In this document: in pieces, positions 1-17,400 of the stretch
How positions within the stretch are numbered: position 1 is the first letter of the stretch
How the letters are laid out: each line of letters begins with the position of its first letter
Assembly (NCBI RefSeq): GCF_022201045.2
Contig: NC_068560.1
Location: 38,217,001-38,281,000, forward strand
Direction of reading: 5' to 3'
Length of the DNA: 64,000 nt
From: Citrus sinensis
Lineage: Eukaryota > Streptophyta > Magnoliopsida > Sapindales > Rutaceae
Notes under the pieces: model-generated
Database searches by the model: none
Seen by the model: the letters and a program-made list of their open reading frames with translations, nothing else
Told to the model about the DNA's origin: nothing
Translations under genes and position numbers: made by a program

Positions 1-757
1 AAATCCATCACTTCCATCAATACATAATGAGTTTCAAAGTAAGGTTTTATAAAATTCTATAAACAAGTATCGGGTCTTGTTATTATTAATGATGTTGGTT
101 TTAGTTTGTGTGATCATCTAAAATTTCGTTTAATTTCAATTTGTGATTTGATGAAGAGTTAATATTCTTTTCAAATTGTGAATCAATTTGAAAAAAATGA
201 GAGCAAGAGCTTGAGAGAGGAGTAAAGCAAAAAATATTTATGTTTTACTTTACAATAATGTTAATTTTAAAATAACTAATATTAATTAAAAAATAAAAGT
301 AATGAGATAAATTGAAAGAGTCATATACAGCACACCTACTTTAATCTATATATAGATATGGAAACGTACTAAGTTGTCCTTCAGCAGTCTGATTTCATAT
401 AAAGCCCATTAGAGGTAAATTGACATTTGGGCCGGGGGCCGGACCTTGTTCAAGCTTGTGAAAGCAATGGTCCACTGTCGTTTTGCAAAAACAAATTAAA
501 TATCAAAGCGACTGGATATTATATCGAACGCGTGGACGCAAACCAAGAGACACTTGCGTATATGGTTTGGGTTTAACCAACAACTTAGCTCTGAAAATCA
601 AAGTTAGAGCCCCTGCAGATCCTCCTGGCACATTGTAGTACTTTGTAACACATCTCCACACTCTTGAGGATTCAAGTGCAACAGATAAGAAGTAAAAAGA
701 AAGGATCAAAGAGAGGGAGAGACAGAAGAAAAGACAGAGAAATTAGAAACCAAAGCC
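1..757 (+). promoter_or_regulatory. Upstream region and 5' UTR of the FtsH gene
   Basis: This is AT-rich spacer ending in a purine-rich leader (about 700-757, with GAGAGGGAGAGACAGAAG) directly before the FtsH start codon. Purine-rich leaders of this kind are common in plant nuclear genes. A TATA-like run occurs near 347-358 but is too far from the start codon to assign with confidence. No other gene or repeat is evident. Confidence 0.4.
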
Positions 758-3700
758 ATGGCTTCTTCAATTAGCAACCCGTTGCTCACTTCAAACTTCT
801 TTGGTTCCCAAATCCTTATCTCTCCTCCAACTCCCAAAACAAGAAGGTTATCAGTTAGCTTCCCATTTCCTTCAAGAACCAAAAGAACTACACAAGCCAC
901 TGCAATTCTTAGGAAGGAACTCGAACCCAACAATGCATCCTCAGAAGCCGCCTCAAAGAGAAGGACAGTTACAACTGAAGCCACTATGGCTGCTTTGCTC
1001 TTGTCTTCAATAGCCCCACAAGCCTTAGCGGTCGACAACACGCCGCCGCCACCGCCGCCGCCGTTAGTCCAAGCTCAGCCCTCCAAACCAAACCCTTCCA
1101 ATTCTTCACCTTTTGGTCAAAATCTGTTATTGACGGCGCCTAAGCCACAGTCTCAATCCTCTGATCTTCCCGAGGGCAGCCAATGGCGTTACAGCGAGTT
1201 CTTAAACGCCGTTAAAAAAGGCAAAGTTGAAAGGGTTAGGTTCAGCAAAGACGGTTCTGCACTTCAGTTAACGGCAGTGGACGGCCGTCGCGCCACTGTT
1301 ATTGTCCCTAATGATCCGGACCTTATCGACATTTTGGCCATGAACGGGGTTGATATATCAGTTTCCGAGGGCGATTCTGGTAACGGGCTTTTTAGCTTTG
1401 TTGGGAATTTACTTTTCCCGTTTCTAGCTTTCGCCGGATTGTTTTTCTTGTTCCGTCGGGCACAAGGTGGGCCCGGCGGACCCGGTGGCCTTGGTGGGCC
1501 CATGGATTTTGGACGATCTAAATCGAAGTTTCAGGAAGTTCCTGAAACTGGAGTCACATTTGCTGATGTGGCTGGTGCTGATCAAGCAAAATTGGAATTA
1601 CAAGAGGTAGTTGATTTTCTAAAAAACCCCGATAAGTACACAGCTTTGGGCGCTAAGATTCCAAAAGGGTGTTTATTAGTTGGGCCACCAGGAACTGGGA
1701 AAACTTTATTGGCTAGGGCAGTTGCTGGAGAAGCCGGCGTGCCATTTTTCTCATGTGCTGCCTCAGAGTTTGTTGAGTTGTTTGTTGGTGTTGGCGCATC
1801 CAGAGTGAGGGATTTGTTTGAGAAGGCCAAATCGAAGGCACCGTGTATTGTGTTTATTGATGAAATTGATGCTGTGGGGAGACAGAGAGGAGCAGGGCTT
1901 GGAGGAGGAAACGATGAAAGAGAGCAGACTATTAATCAGCTTTTGACTGAAATGGATGGCTTTTCTGGTAATTCTGGTGTTATTGTATTGGCTGCTACTA
2001 ATAGGCCGGATGTTCTTGATTCTGCTTTGTTGAGGCCTGGGAGATTTGACAGGCAGGTTACAGTGGATAGGCCTGATGTTGCTGGTAGGGTTAAAATTCT
2101 TCAGGTTAGTTCTCTACAAAGTTTGCTGGCCTTCGATTCCATGTTGTAACTTCATTATTTTTTTTTATTTGCTTGTGTAAGCTATTAATTTATAATGCTT
2201 CGGTCTATTAAAGAGTAGAAACTACAGATAGGGGATGGATGTTGTTACATTGCATATATATATGATTGCTTGCACTGTTTTGATAGGTTTGTGGTGTGCT
2301 GATTGAAATGCAATATGCATTCATATTTATTGTAGATTGGTTTTCTGTTTTCACTCAATATTTTTGAAACAAAGTTTGCCCTTGTAGTGACACTATGCTT
2401 TATTGGGTATTATGCTTTGGTCTTCTAATTCAATTAACTTACTTGCTGCATGTATTCTTTTGGTGGGGATTATATTCAGATCATATAGCTGTAAATAGCT
2501 TGCTGGTTTAATTCCAGTTTTGAACAATGTATAAAATTTCTCAAGTTATGACAATATCCTTTATTACAGGTGCACTCCAGAGGAAAGGCACTTGCTAAGG
2601 ATGTGGACTTTGAAAAAATTTCTAGAAGAACACCAGGTTTTACTGGAGCTGATCTGCAGAACCTGATGAATGAAGCAGCCATTCTTGCAGCCAGGCGTGA
2701 CCTCAAGGAGATAAGCAAAGATGAGATATCCGATGCTCTAGAGAGGATCATTGCTGGACCAGAGAAGAAAAATGCAGTTGTCTCTGATGAGAAGAAGAAA
2801 TTAGTAGCCTACCACGGTAATAATAATAATAATAATTATTATTATTATTTTGGTTGTCTAATGCTTTTGTGAGTTGCTTTCAAGTGTTTAACATGTTTGC
2901 ACGCTTTAAATTGCAGAGGCTGGCCATGCTTTAGTTGGGGCTCTCATGCCTGAATATGATCCTGTAGCCAAGATTTCCATCATTCCTCGTGGCCAAGCTG
3001 GTGGGCTTACCTTTTTCGCTCCAAGTGAAGAGAGGCTTGAGTCTGGACTTTACAGCAGGAGCTACCTGGAGAATCAGATGGCTGTCGCACTTGGTGGAAG
3101 GTTAGTTAATTTATCTTTTCTTGATGCCTGGGAAAGCTTGTAAGATGACATGTGAGAATTTTTCTGTTCCTTAAGTTGCTCTCAAAAACTATGCATGTGC
3201 GCTTTAAACTGGCTAATCAGCACTAATTAAACTGGCTGGATTTTGATGGAGCTCAGGATATGTATGGATTCAAAGAGCAAGTGTTTAGTTCATCTCTTGT
3301 TTACCTTATTCTTATTTGAAAAACTCCTTGTTGCTTACGTAGGGTTGCAGAAGAAGTCATTTTTGGCGAGGAAAATGTGACAACAGGAGCATCAAATGAC
3401 TTCATGCAAGTTTCACGGGTAGCACGGCAGATGGTTGAAAGATTTGGGTTTAGCAAGAAAATTGGACAAGTTGCCATTGGAGGACCTGGTGGAAATCCAT
3501 TCTTGGGTCAACAAGTAAGATAGTGATTGATGATTGAATTCTAATTGTTGTTTGATCTATCCACTACTTTTATTTCCACTGCATGAGAAAAATAGTCTTG
3601 ATTGTGGATTTGTATATTTCAATTGCAGATGTCTTCTCAGAAAGACTACTCCATGGCAACTGCCGATGTGGTGGATGCAGAGGTCAGAGAATTGGTTGAA

Positions 3701-3850
3701 ACAGCATATACAAGGGCCAAGCAGATCATCACAACCCACATTGACATCCTTCACAAGCTTGCTCAACTCCTCATAGAGAAAGAAACCGTTGATGGAGAAG
3801 AATTTATGAGCCTTTTCATTGATGGAAAAGCTGAGCTATTTGTTGCCTGA
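758..3850 (+). CDS. FTSH1/FTSH5-like: Chloroplast thylakoid ATP-dependent zinc metalloprotease FtsH, FTSH1/FTSH5 type
   Basis: Five exons join in frame: 758-2104, 2570-2816, 2917-3100, 3343-3514 and 3629-3850, giving 723 residues, close to plant FtsH1/5 length. The N-terminus is Ser/Thr/Arg-rich like a transit peptide. A second hydrophobic stretch ending AQALA-like (about residues 75-90) looks like a thylakoid-transfer signal, and a membrane span lies near residues 207-232. The AAA domain has Walker A GPPGTGKT (309-316), Walker B FIDEID (366-371) and the second region of homology [20 protein letters not shown]. The protease domain has the zinc motif HEAGH (531-535) and the downstream GASNDF carrying the likely third ligand. 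Known role of the family: the FtsH heterohexamer degrades photodamaged photosystem II D1 protein in the thylakoid. Type A (FTSH1/5) rather than type B (FTSH2/8) is judged from overall similarity, so the paralogue is less certain than the family. Confidence 0.95.
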
Positions 3851-4735
3851 TTGTACATGAAAGAATCAGAATTCAGATTCGTGTTGTATATGCCCATGTA
3901 AAATCAAGTAATTAAATTATCATTTTAGAAATATGGGGAGGTTTTTAGGAGGATTTGTGTTACAGCTTTATCTACTTGGCTACGCCTAATGAGGAAGCCA
4001 AGCCAAGCCAAGATCAGCCTTTTTAATCAAAACCACCAAGATTTGTATCTGCATTCCTGTAAATGAAACTTCAAACTTAATAGTTCCTCACACTCGTGAT
4101 TGTTTTAGATCATACGTTAGGAAGATCGATTACTAGCACATTCTTTCTGATTTTGACGTTTCAAATGTGCAAGTCCTTTTATTTTCTTTCCACTATTTCA
4201 AGGTTGCAACCGTTTGGTTGCTTTTGTTTCGAGTCGCAAAGACGATGAATAGCCGAAATTTTGACCATGGCATGCATAGCTCATGGCTCTTATTTAGCCA
4301 GCGACAGAGGAACTAGTATCCAAGATTAAACATCGAATATAAAAGGCACCACTACACTCCTTAATTTCATCACCGTGGCCTGCTAGTATTAGCATCCCAC
4401 TCAAGAAATATATATGACAATTTATTTCGTGCTTCATGAGTTTAGAGAAAGGTAAAGCTTGAGGCAGCCAGATTTCTCCACTACGTAATCAATCTGTGTA
4501 ACTTTTACGTTCCAAACTGACAGTGTACATATTGACTGATTAATCATTTGAACGAAATTATTAAAAAGAAAAAAATAGCACAACAGACAAGTACAGAACA
4601 AGTCTGTCCTCCCTCTATGGTACATTTTGGAAGAAAACCATATTCCTAATTTCAAATTACATAAAGCCCAAATGCTTTCTTACAACCACCACAACAATTG
4701 ATTGAACACAGGCTACAAAAGAATATTACAGCTTC
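3851..4735. other. Convergent 3' spacer between FtsH and BSK genes
   Basis: Both flanking genes end here, so this stretch holds two 3' UTRs. AATAAA-like and TTAATAG-like A/T-rich runs follow the FtsH stop. On the other strand a T-rich tract follows the BSK stop. A short GCCAA direct repeat occurs near 3994-4010. I see no coding sequence; the short minus-strand reading frame at 4434-4655 has no recognisable features. Confidence 0.5.
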
Positions 4736-9213
<4,478 letters not shown>

Positions 9214-9468
9214 AACTCGGCCGAGTTGACTCAGAAGAAATGAACCAACCAAACCCCCCAGCTCAGCAGCTGAAGCTAATAATATTAGCTGTTTGGTTTT
9301 GTTTTCGTCTTTTTAATTTTTTATTTTCTCTTATCGAGAGAGAGTTTTTGTTTGTGTCCAAGTGAAAGCGCTCGTGTGGGTGAGTGTAAAAGAGAGAGAG
9401 AGAGAGAGATTTAATCAGTGGAGATATGCACTAGTTTTCTTTTTCTTTTCATTTTTTTTTTTTGGTTT

Positions 9469-9507
<39 letters not shown>

Positions 9508-9748
9508 TCTTTCTTTCTTTCTCCCCTTTCTGCACTGACAAAAACCTCTGTCTCTCTCTGTTTCCTTCTACAGTTGAATTGTCCTTTTTATGCTGAGGGG
9601 TACTTTTGTCTCAACATTTCTTCTTTAACTTCTCGCGATATTTTAGTCGCGCTCTTTTACCCGCCATCCTCCTTTTTGGTTGTAAGTTGTAACAAAAATT
9701 ACGTATTATTATATGTAAAGGACTTACATTATTAACTAATCACACTAA
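9214..9748. promoter_or_regulatory. BSK upstream region with GA and TC microsatellites
   Basis: This is the 5' region of the minus-strand BSK gene. An (AG)n run lies at about 9391-9409 and a (TC)n run at about 9474-9501, followed by CTTT repeats. On the gene's own strand these read as GA- and TC-rich tracts about 180-290 bp upstream of the start codon, a common arrangement in plant promoters and leaders. No core promoter element can be fixed. Confidence 0.45.
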
Positions 9749-11215
9749 TGGTGTGTTTACTTCTTAAAATAAGAAATGAAAATGAAAGAATGAGAATTAA
9801 AATTATATTTACTTGATAAAATTAAATTTAGAAATGTGAATAAATTATGTGGATCCCACATAATTTGAGAATAAAGAATGGGAATCTCATTCCCATAGGG
9901 GTTGAGAATGAAAATATAGGAATGAGAATGAAATATAAATTTATTTTTATATCCTTCTAATTTTTTTATATTTCTTAAATTACCCTTATTCAAATCACAA
10001 ATAATTTTATTATTTTAAATGTCATTAATAATAATTATTATTATTAAATTTTATTAACTTTATTATTTAGTTATTATTAATTATTTTTATTTTTATTTTT
10101 ATTAATATTATCATTATTAACAATAAAAATAATGATAAAATAATAATTAATAAAAATAATTAATTTATCATTATTAATAATATTATCATTATTATTATTG
10201 TTGTTGTTGTTGTTATTATTATTATTATATTATTAATAAAAATAAAAATAACAATAATTAATAATAACTAAAATAAAAAGGTTAATAAAATTTAATAATA
10301 ATAATAATGTAATTTTCATTATCTACATACATGTATAAATATTATTATAAAAATGATATTAATTAAAATAATAATAATAAATGTTAATAATGATAATATT
10401 AATAAAAATAATATTAATAGTAATTAATAATAACTAAAATAATAAAGTTAATAAAATATAATACTAATAATAATAATAAATGTTAATAATGATAATATTA
10501 ATAAAAATAATAATAACAATAATTAATAGTAACTAAAATAATAAAGTTAATAAAATTTATTAATAATAATAATAAATGTTAATAATGATAGTATTAATAA
10601 AAATAATATTAACAGTAATTAATAATAACTAAAATAATAAAGTTAATAAAATATAATACTAATAATAATAATAAATGTTAATAATGATAATATTAATAAA
10701 AACAATAATAACAATAATTAATAATAAATAAAATAATAAAGTTAATAAAATTTAATAATAATATATGTTAATAATGATAATATTAATAACAATAATTAAT
10801 AATAACTAAAATAATAAATTTAGTAATATTATTATTATTAAATTTTATTAACTTTATTATTTTAGTTATTATTAATTATTGTTAATATTATTTTTAATAA
10901 TAATAACAACAACAATAATGATAATATTGTTAATAATGATAAATTAATTATTTTTATTAATTATTAATAATATAGGTATTTTGGTAAATTGATTCTCATT
11001 TTCATTCTTCATTTCCATTTATTTTGCCAAGTAAACACATTAATGGCATTCCAGCACATTCTCATTCCCATTTATTTTTGCCAAGTAAACATTGAAATCT
11101 CATTCACATTCTTCATTCTCATTCCAGCCCATTTCTCATTCTCATTCCAGCTCATTCTCATTCCCAGCCCGTTCCCATTCCACCTCATTCCCATTCGCAT
11201 GAAGTAAACGCACCA
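9749..11215. mobile_element. Large palindromic PIF/Harbinger-like non-autonomous element
   Basis: The left end TGGTGTGTTTACTTC (9749-9763) and the right end GAAGTAAACGCACCA (11201-11215) are inverted repeats with one mismatch in 15. Direct TAA trinucleotides flank them (9746-9748 and 11216-11218), matching the 3-bp TAA/TTA target duplication of PIF/Harbinger (Tourist) elements. Inside each end are GAATGAGAATG-type repeats, in opposite orientation at the two ends, so the 1467-bp element is foldback-like. The middle is almost pure A/T with AAT and ATT runs. No transposase is encoded. The right end also holds two extra internal copies of the GCCAAGTAAACA terminal motif near 11026 and 11080. Confidence 0.8.
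10378..10860. repeat. AAT-rich minisatellite, period about 91-99 bp
   Basis: The motif ATGTTAATAATGATA recurs at about 10380, 10480, 10575, 10674 and 10765. Each is followed by runs of AATATTAATAAAAATAA and by AACTAAAATAATAAAGTTAA. The spacing is 91-99 bp, giving about five tandem copies inside the Harbinger-like element. The reverse complement of the same unit occurs left of it (about 10036-10080) and again right of it (about 10836-10885). Confidence 0.75.
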
Positions 11216-11218
11216 TAA

Positions 11219-13320
11219 ATGTTAATCATAATTGAATCAATTGTTTTCCCACAAATCTTATTAAGTAGATTTGTTAACTACTGTAATTATCTTTTTAATT
11301 AGTTAGGAATGCGTAGGGGCCAAATTTATAACCGAATTTATGTTTTCAAATAGTCTTTGCTCCCAAAAAAAATATGTTTTCATATGTAGTTATGTTTATT
11401 TTTTTTATGAATATAAGATAAAGAAGTGAAAGTTAAATTATTAAATAAAAATTTTAACTAATTAATCAATAATTATGTTATAATATAAACGCTATGTTAA
11501 TTAGTTACACAAATTTTTGTTATAAATTATTGGATGTAGTATGAAAATATTGGTTAAGTGTGAAAGAAAAGAATAAAAATCAATACATTCAATGAAACTA
11601 ACTCTATCTTTATCTTGAATTAATTTATTAATAAATAAAAAACACACTACATCTATTGAAAAGGAGCCGTGCTGCGTTACAATTAACGTAACGTACGTAC
11701 GCCTATACAGCAATAATTGTGAGTTCTATCATAAATACTGTTGTTATATATAAATGTACGTTACGATAATCATAACCTAGGGGCTCGTTGAAAAGGACGA
11801 TGATGGTATCCCTAGAAACAATATCAACGTCTAATTTATTTCACAACTGAACTTAAGTTGACTTCTCTTCATTAACTAATGCATACTAAACCGTGAAAGT
11901 GAAGGGATAGTGGCCTTGAAACAAGCGTTCCTTTCACGGACAAATACGGCGCGTGTGGAGCACGAATTGATCGGGATAAATTTGCCTTGTCTTGTGAATC
12001 AAATAATCGCGTTTTCTGAAATATGTCTCTTATTTTTATTTTACCTCTTTCACACGTGCGCATTTACTTATCATCTGAGCCCTAATTATACGACTCGATT
12101 CAATCTCCTCGATATTAATCTTTAAACCGATTGACATCATCAATAAATACAACCTACGTAGATTGCTTGCGCAAGCAAGATGTGTTATTATATGTCTCCT
12201 GCAGCTGTAATAACTTATCACATACGCAAAGTTTTAGACCATGCTGGATCTCTTAATTCAGATAAAGATAAATTTACCTAATTTTGAATGATAATTTTTT
12301 ATTTATTTTTATTTACCGTTAAACATATTATTTAATGTGTCCTCTATTTACCCTATTTTTTAAATAAAAGTAAAGATAAATTAAGAATTTTACATTTTTA
12401 AGAATAAATTGAAAATTATTATTTTATCGGGTGAATATATTAAAGTTTTTGCTTCTCCAAATTAAGAAATCTATCATGTGGGATGTGTGTCATGCTATAT
12501 TGCTACTGATGCAAAATTAAGTCCCGTTTATGATTGCTTTTGGTAAGTTTAAAAGTAATTTTAAAAAGCTAAAAGTTAATTTTGGTATTTGGTGAATCTT
12601 TTTAGAAATCACTTTTAACAAAATCATCCTATCCTATAATAAATTTTTAAAAGTAATGAAGAAGTAGCTTTTCAAAATCTAATTTTGAGAACCAGTTTTA
12701 TACTTAATACAATTCCATATATATCCTCGTATATATTATGAAAATTTAAAATTATCCTTATTAATTAGAAAATAAAATCGTTAAGATTATTATTATTACC
12801 AATTATATTGAGATAACAAAACAAAAATATGAAATTAATAATACAAAATATTATTTTTAGTCATCAATTATTATATATACACAATTAAAATAATTTTATA
12901 TACATGTATATTAATGCGTAAATAAATTTTATTACATTATGTCCAATTTAGTCATTCATATTCTTACAGCAGTTTAATAATAAAATTTATCAAACACTAA
13001 AACTGACAATACTTTTAAAAATAAATTTTACTAAACGTTTAACTGATTATCTTCATACCTAATTATTTCTACAGCACAGCTACCCGTAATTATTTTAAAA
13101 GTTACAACATTACCAAATTGACCCTTAAAACTTTCATTAAAAACATAATTTATATCTAACAAAAATTAGTTACCTCTATAATCCAATTTGAAATTTTATG
13201 TTTTCAATAGCAAACAAAGTAATCATTGATTTAACGAATTGATGGTCATTAGTTATGTTAATTAGCTAGGGTGAGTTGTTTGTGAACATAATTGTTTGCA
13301 AACATAAAAGGGACCAAATC
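11219..13320. other. AT-rich spacer, no gene seen
   Basis: The reading frames here are short, low in complexity and unlike any protein I know. The stretch 12530-13110 has the look of a decayed hAT-like miniature element (CCCGTTTATGATTGC near its left side, ACAGCACAGCTACCC near its right side), but clear inverted ends and a target duplication are missing. Nothing else is supported. Confidence 0.35.
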
Positions 13321-13536
13321 TAATACTTCCTTGTGTGTTTATTTATGAGATTAAGGATGGGAATGAAAATCATTGATAGTATTTACTTGCTAAATATGAG
13401 AATGAAATTAGAGTAATCTTCATAAAATTGAGAATGAAGCATTATGGTTGAGAATGAGAATAGAGGAATAAGAATGAATGGTGAATTAACATTTGTACCT
13501 TGGTAAAAATTAAAAGTTAATTTTTACCCTTTTAAA

Positions 13537-13576
<40 letters not shown>

Positions 13577-13660
13577 CATCAACAACAACAATTACAATAA
13601 TATTAATAATAAATATTTTAATAATACTAATTGTTATTATTATTATTATTGAACACCCAT
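13321..13660. mobile_element. Diverged left-half relic of the Harbinger-like element
   Basis: The sequence begins near TTGTGTGTTTATTTATGAG, similar to the left end of the element at 9749. It continues with GTTGAGAATGAGAATAGAGGAATAAG-type repeats, in the same order and orientation as at about 9900-9935. Then come a (TA)n run (13536-13553) and (AAT)n runs (to about 13650). No right terminal repeat follows, so it looks like a truncated relative. Confidence 0.5.
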
Positions 13661-14442
13661 ATTTCCATATGGAGATCAATTGCCGATTGGTCACTTTTTC
13701 AAAGTACTTTTGTGTCAAACCATAAAGACACCTTCCCTCATATGATATAAATCATGCACAACTCAGGTTAATATGCCAATTTATTCCATGCCACGTTACA
13801 TGCTCTCAAAATGTGCTTTTAGTATGCTAAGGGCTTATTTATTAAATGCATGAAGTCGAAAGTTTTATTAATTTTTTAATTTTTTAATTTTTTAATAACT
13901 TATATTTAATTTTTAAATATTTACATTCTAATAAAAAATAAATTTTTGTAATTTTATTTAAATAAAAAAGCTCTGAATGAAAATAAGTATTATGCTAAAA
14001 AAAACTCTATAAATATAATTATTTCCTTTATAAGAATATAAATATCAAATAATTATTTTAAAGATTTTTTAATTTATAAAATAAACAAAATATCACTTAC
14101 ATTCAGATATTAAAAATAATTAAATATATTATTAAAATATTTGTATCAAACCTATTCGAACTTCAGAAAAAAATTCAAAATCATTCATATTTCACAACAA
14201 AAGACAATCCTACTCGACTGATAGGATAATTTTACTAATGATACTCTTGATGTAATAGTCTGCTCGAATTCATGAACAACAGCAAACTGAGCTCACTTGA
14301 GCAACACAATGAGATCACAATCATTGCAACTTAACTGTCCAGCTGATTTAAAACTAAAACAAATTCCAAAAGAAATTAGAAAATTGAGGGCAGAAGAGGG
14401 AAGAATGCCTTTCTTTTAAAATTAAGAACCTACAGGGTTCAT
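13661..14442. other. AT-rich spacer and 3' flank of the DUF630/632 gene
   Basis: No coding region, RNA gene or clear repeat is seen. The last 150 bp are the probable 3' UTR of the minus-strand gene ending at 14443. Confidence 0.35.
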
Positions 14443-17400
14443 TCAAGTAAACTTTCCTTCTTCAATTCGTAAATGAAGCTCATCATAAGCTTGTTCGGAG
14501 TTGGCAGCGAATCTCTCAATAGCCATGAAGGACTGTTTTAGACCAGAGTGCAGACTACCTGTACTGGTAATTTTATTCCACTCCCTAGCCAACGAAGTCA
14601 TCTTTTTCTCTCGTTCTTGCATTGCCTTTTGCATCTTTTTCTCCTCCCTCTCCAAGATTTTTAATTTCCTATCCACATCCCTCCTGCCCATTGCCATTTG
14701 CTGCAGCTCCACATGATGTTGTTCCAGGAGTTGATTTATGCTAGAGCAAAAACTTTGCAGTGCTTCAGCCACTTCCTTTTCCGGTAGCATACCCATGGCT
14801 TGCAACCAATGATGAGAAATTACAAACACAGCGGGTGCTCCAATCCTACCCGGAGAGAAGGTCGCTCTGCCATCAGGCGGTTCTTCTGGTTCATGTGCAA
14901 GACATTTCAGTAGCCAGCCATTCAAGGCCTTGACATAGCCTTTCTGGGCTTCATTCCAATCGGAGAAGTTCAGGTACCAATTTTGTAGCTCAAACTTTAG
15001 TTTTATAGCAGCTTCAAGATGATGATTCTCAAGCTTTGCATTAGATGCAATAGCATCCAAACTTTTGGCTTCCATAATGATATGGGACTGACGCCTATGA
15101 CATTCTAGCATAGCTTTCCACATAATGAGTAACCTGCCAACATCGCAAATAGATTACACTTGAAACAAGTATAACCAGCATCAGAAGCTAGAAAACTTCA
15201 TTCCTAAGGTTTTTACAGACTAGGAAACCTAATATGGAAAAAGGGGAAACTGGCCATACAGGATAGAAACAGAACCACTGCTGATGGCAGTCCTAAGTGC
15301 AATATCTTTCAATCACAAATATAATAATAATAAGAAATGTACAACCACCAAGAAAATAAAAACATTTTTCCATCTCTCTTCATTGAATACAACAATTTTT
15401 CTATTTGCAAATGATGTCCTGGTATCTTCCTCTCTATAAGAGAACGTTGACATTTCCACTCATTTTCAATAAATATCTTACTGTCATTATGTTTTACTTG
15501 GACAATAACATTCATCAAAATTGACATGTCCATTATCAACTTCCAGTTAGATTCTCAGTGGTGCATGGGAAAGAAAAAATATATTTTCGTCTGAAAACAG
15601 AATTGTCACGCACCTGTGCACCAAATCATTTATCTGAGGCCACAACTCTTCATCCCTCAGCTTGTTCATAGAAATTGACATCTTGTCAATAACATGAAAG
15701 GCAATTTGAATTTTAGTAGATAAAGCCCTGAGCATTGTTCGAGCTGCTTCAAGAGTTTCGGCACCCTTATCATCCAAACTTTTCATCTGCTTGTACTTCC
15801 TTGCATAAAGTATACGTAGTTTTTCCTCAGCCTGCAAAACAAAGAATGCATCTTCATTTGCAACTAGCCAAAATATCTAATCGCCCCTGGAAAATTTGAA
15901 ACTAAATGAGGCGAAGAGAGACTGCAAAAAGAGTTTGTGGTGTACTCATTACCAACGAGATGGAAAGAAAAAACTGCAAATTGCACTTTTTGTATCTAGT
16001 AGCTATGATCATTATTGATTCTCCATCTTATTGCAATTGCTTTGTCTTTTAGCAGCAAATTGAAGTTTTTCTAGTTCATTATCATGCTATTCTACAAAAC
16101 TGCATCCAGTAACCCAGAAAACAAAGGAAGTCACTAAATGAGCTATTGTTGTTTAATTAGAGTGATGAGCAAATTTGCCACCATTGATTATTCCTAAGGA
16201 TCCATCTTATGGTTAGATCACACTTTACATAACATATAGACAACAGCCTACACAATTAATTAATTCATAGCTAATGATCTACTTATGTTTGCTTCCCCCT
16301 GGGTAATCTCAAGGTATATCAACTTAAGAGGAAGTTTGGATGCACGGATATACCTTGATCCAGAGCAACGCAAATGTATAAATCCTAAGCAGATTAACAT
16401 TCGTGAGAAAGTGAAAAGTCAAATCAAGTTTGGAGATAATTAGGCTTATATATAAAAGTGAATGACATGATTTTAAAACAGATGGGAACGGAAAATATCA
16501 TAAACTCCAAATTTTTCAATAAAAGTAAGTGCGTCTTTATAATTTGAGTTAGTTATTTGTTTAATCTTATATTTAAAAAAAAATCTTAATATATTCTTAT
16601 TATTAAACATGTTACATTCTTACCCTTATTTTTTCTTTACTTTTACAATACCCTAAAAAAGTATTATTGACATTAATTTATTTATTTATAAAAAAGTTAA
16701 TTAGTAAATTAATGAATAATCATTTATTAGTAAATTAACCAATAAATATTGGTATGAAAGAAGTAGTATTTTTTGTATATTTGCAATAATATTACTAATA
16801 ATTATTGATAAATAAATTAATATTAGCCAACTTAACATAATCTTATTAATAATCGCATTAAAAATTTAATTTACTAAATTAATCCTACACGAAAATAATA
16901 ACATAAAAATTTACATCAACTGTTATTTTATTTTAAATGTGAATTTGATTAGTTAATTTTTTTTCATTAATACAACTAAAAATATTATTGTAAGAGTATT
17001 ACTGTAAAAAAAATAGTAAAAATAGAAACATAATATATTTAACAGTAGAAATGTTTTGAAATATTTTTTAAAATATAAGGCTAATAAATTTTTAAGTTAA
17101 AATATAAAGAGTAAATAATTTATTTATCCTTTTTAATAGTAACTCAAATCTTCATCCAAATATATATACATTAAAGTTAATGCCATTATAAAAAAGATCA
17201 CACCTAACTTTGCATTCGCCAAATGTTTCCTGTTCAGCTATTTTATCAATCAAGAGTCATAAAAAGTGAAAAAGAAAAGATACAACATAGACAAGAAACG
17301 TGGACCACAGTAAAAAGGCAAAGTCAGAGCGTACCTTGACTTCATCATACAGTTTCCTCTCCCACATACACAGTTTCCTCAGACTCGCCGTTAAATTCCT

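Noticed and set aside
2105..2149. Extension of FtsH exon 1 into [16 protein letters not shown]
   Set aside because: It reads through a GT donor into the intron; splicing at 2104/2570 restores the conserved FtsH sequence [14 protein letters not shown].
9418..9735. 105-codon plus-strand frame rich in Phe/Ser/Leu
   Set aside because: It is produced by the TC microsatellite and CTTT runs; no protein features.
12530..13110. Possible hAT-like MITE
   Set aside because: The ends resemble such elements but neither clean inverted repeats nor an 8-bp target duplication could be found.
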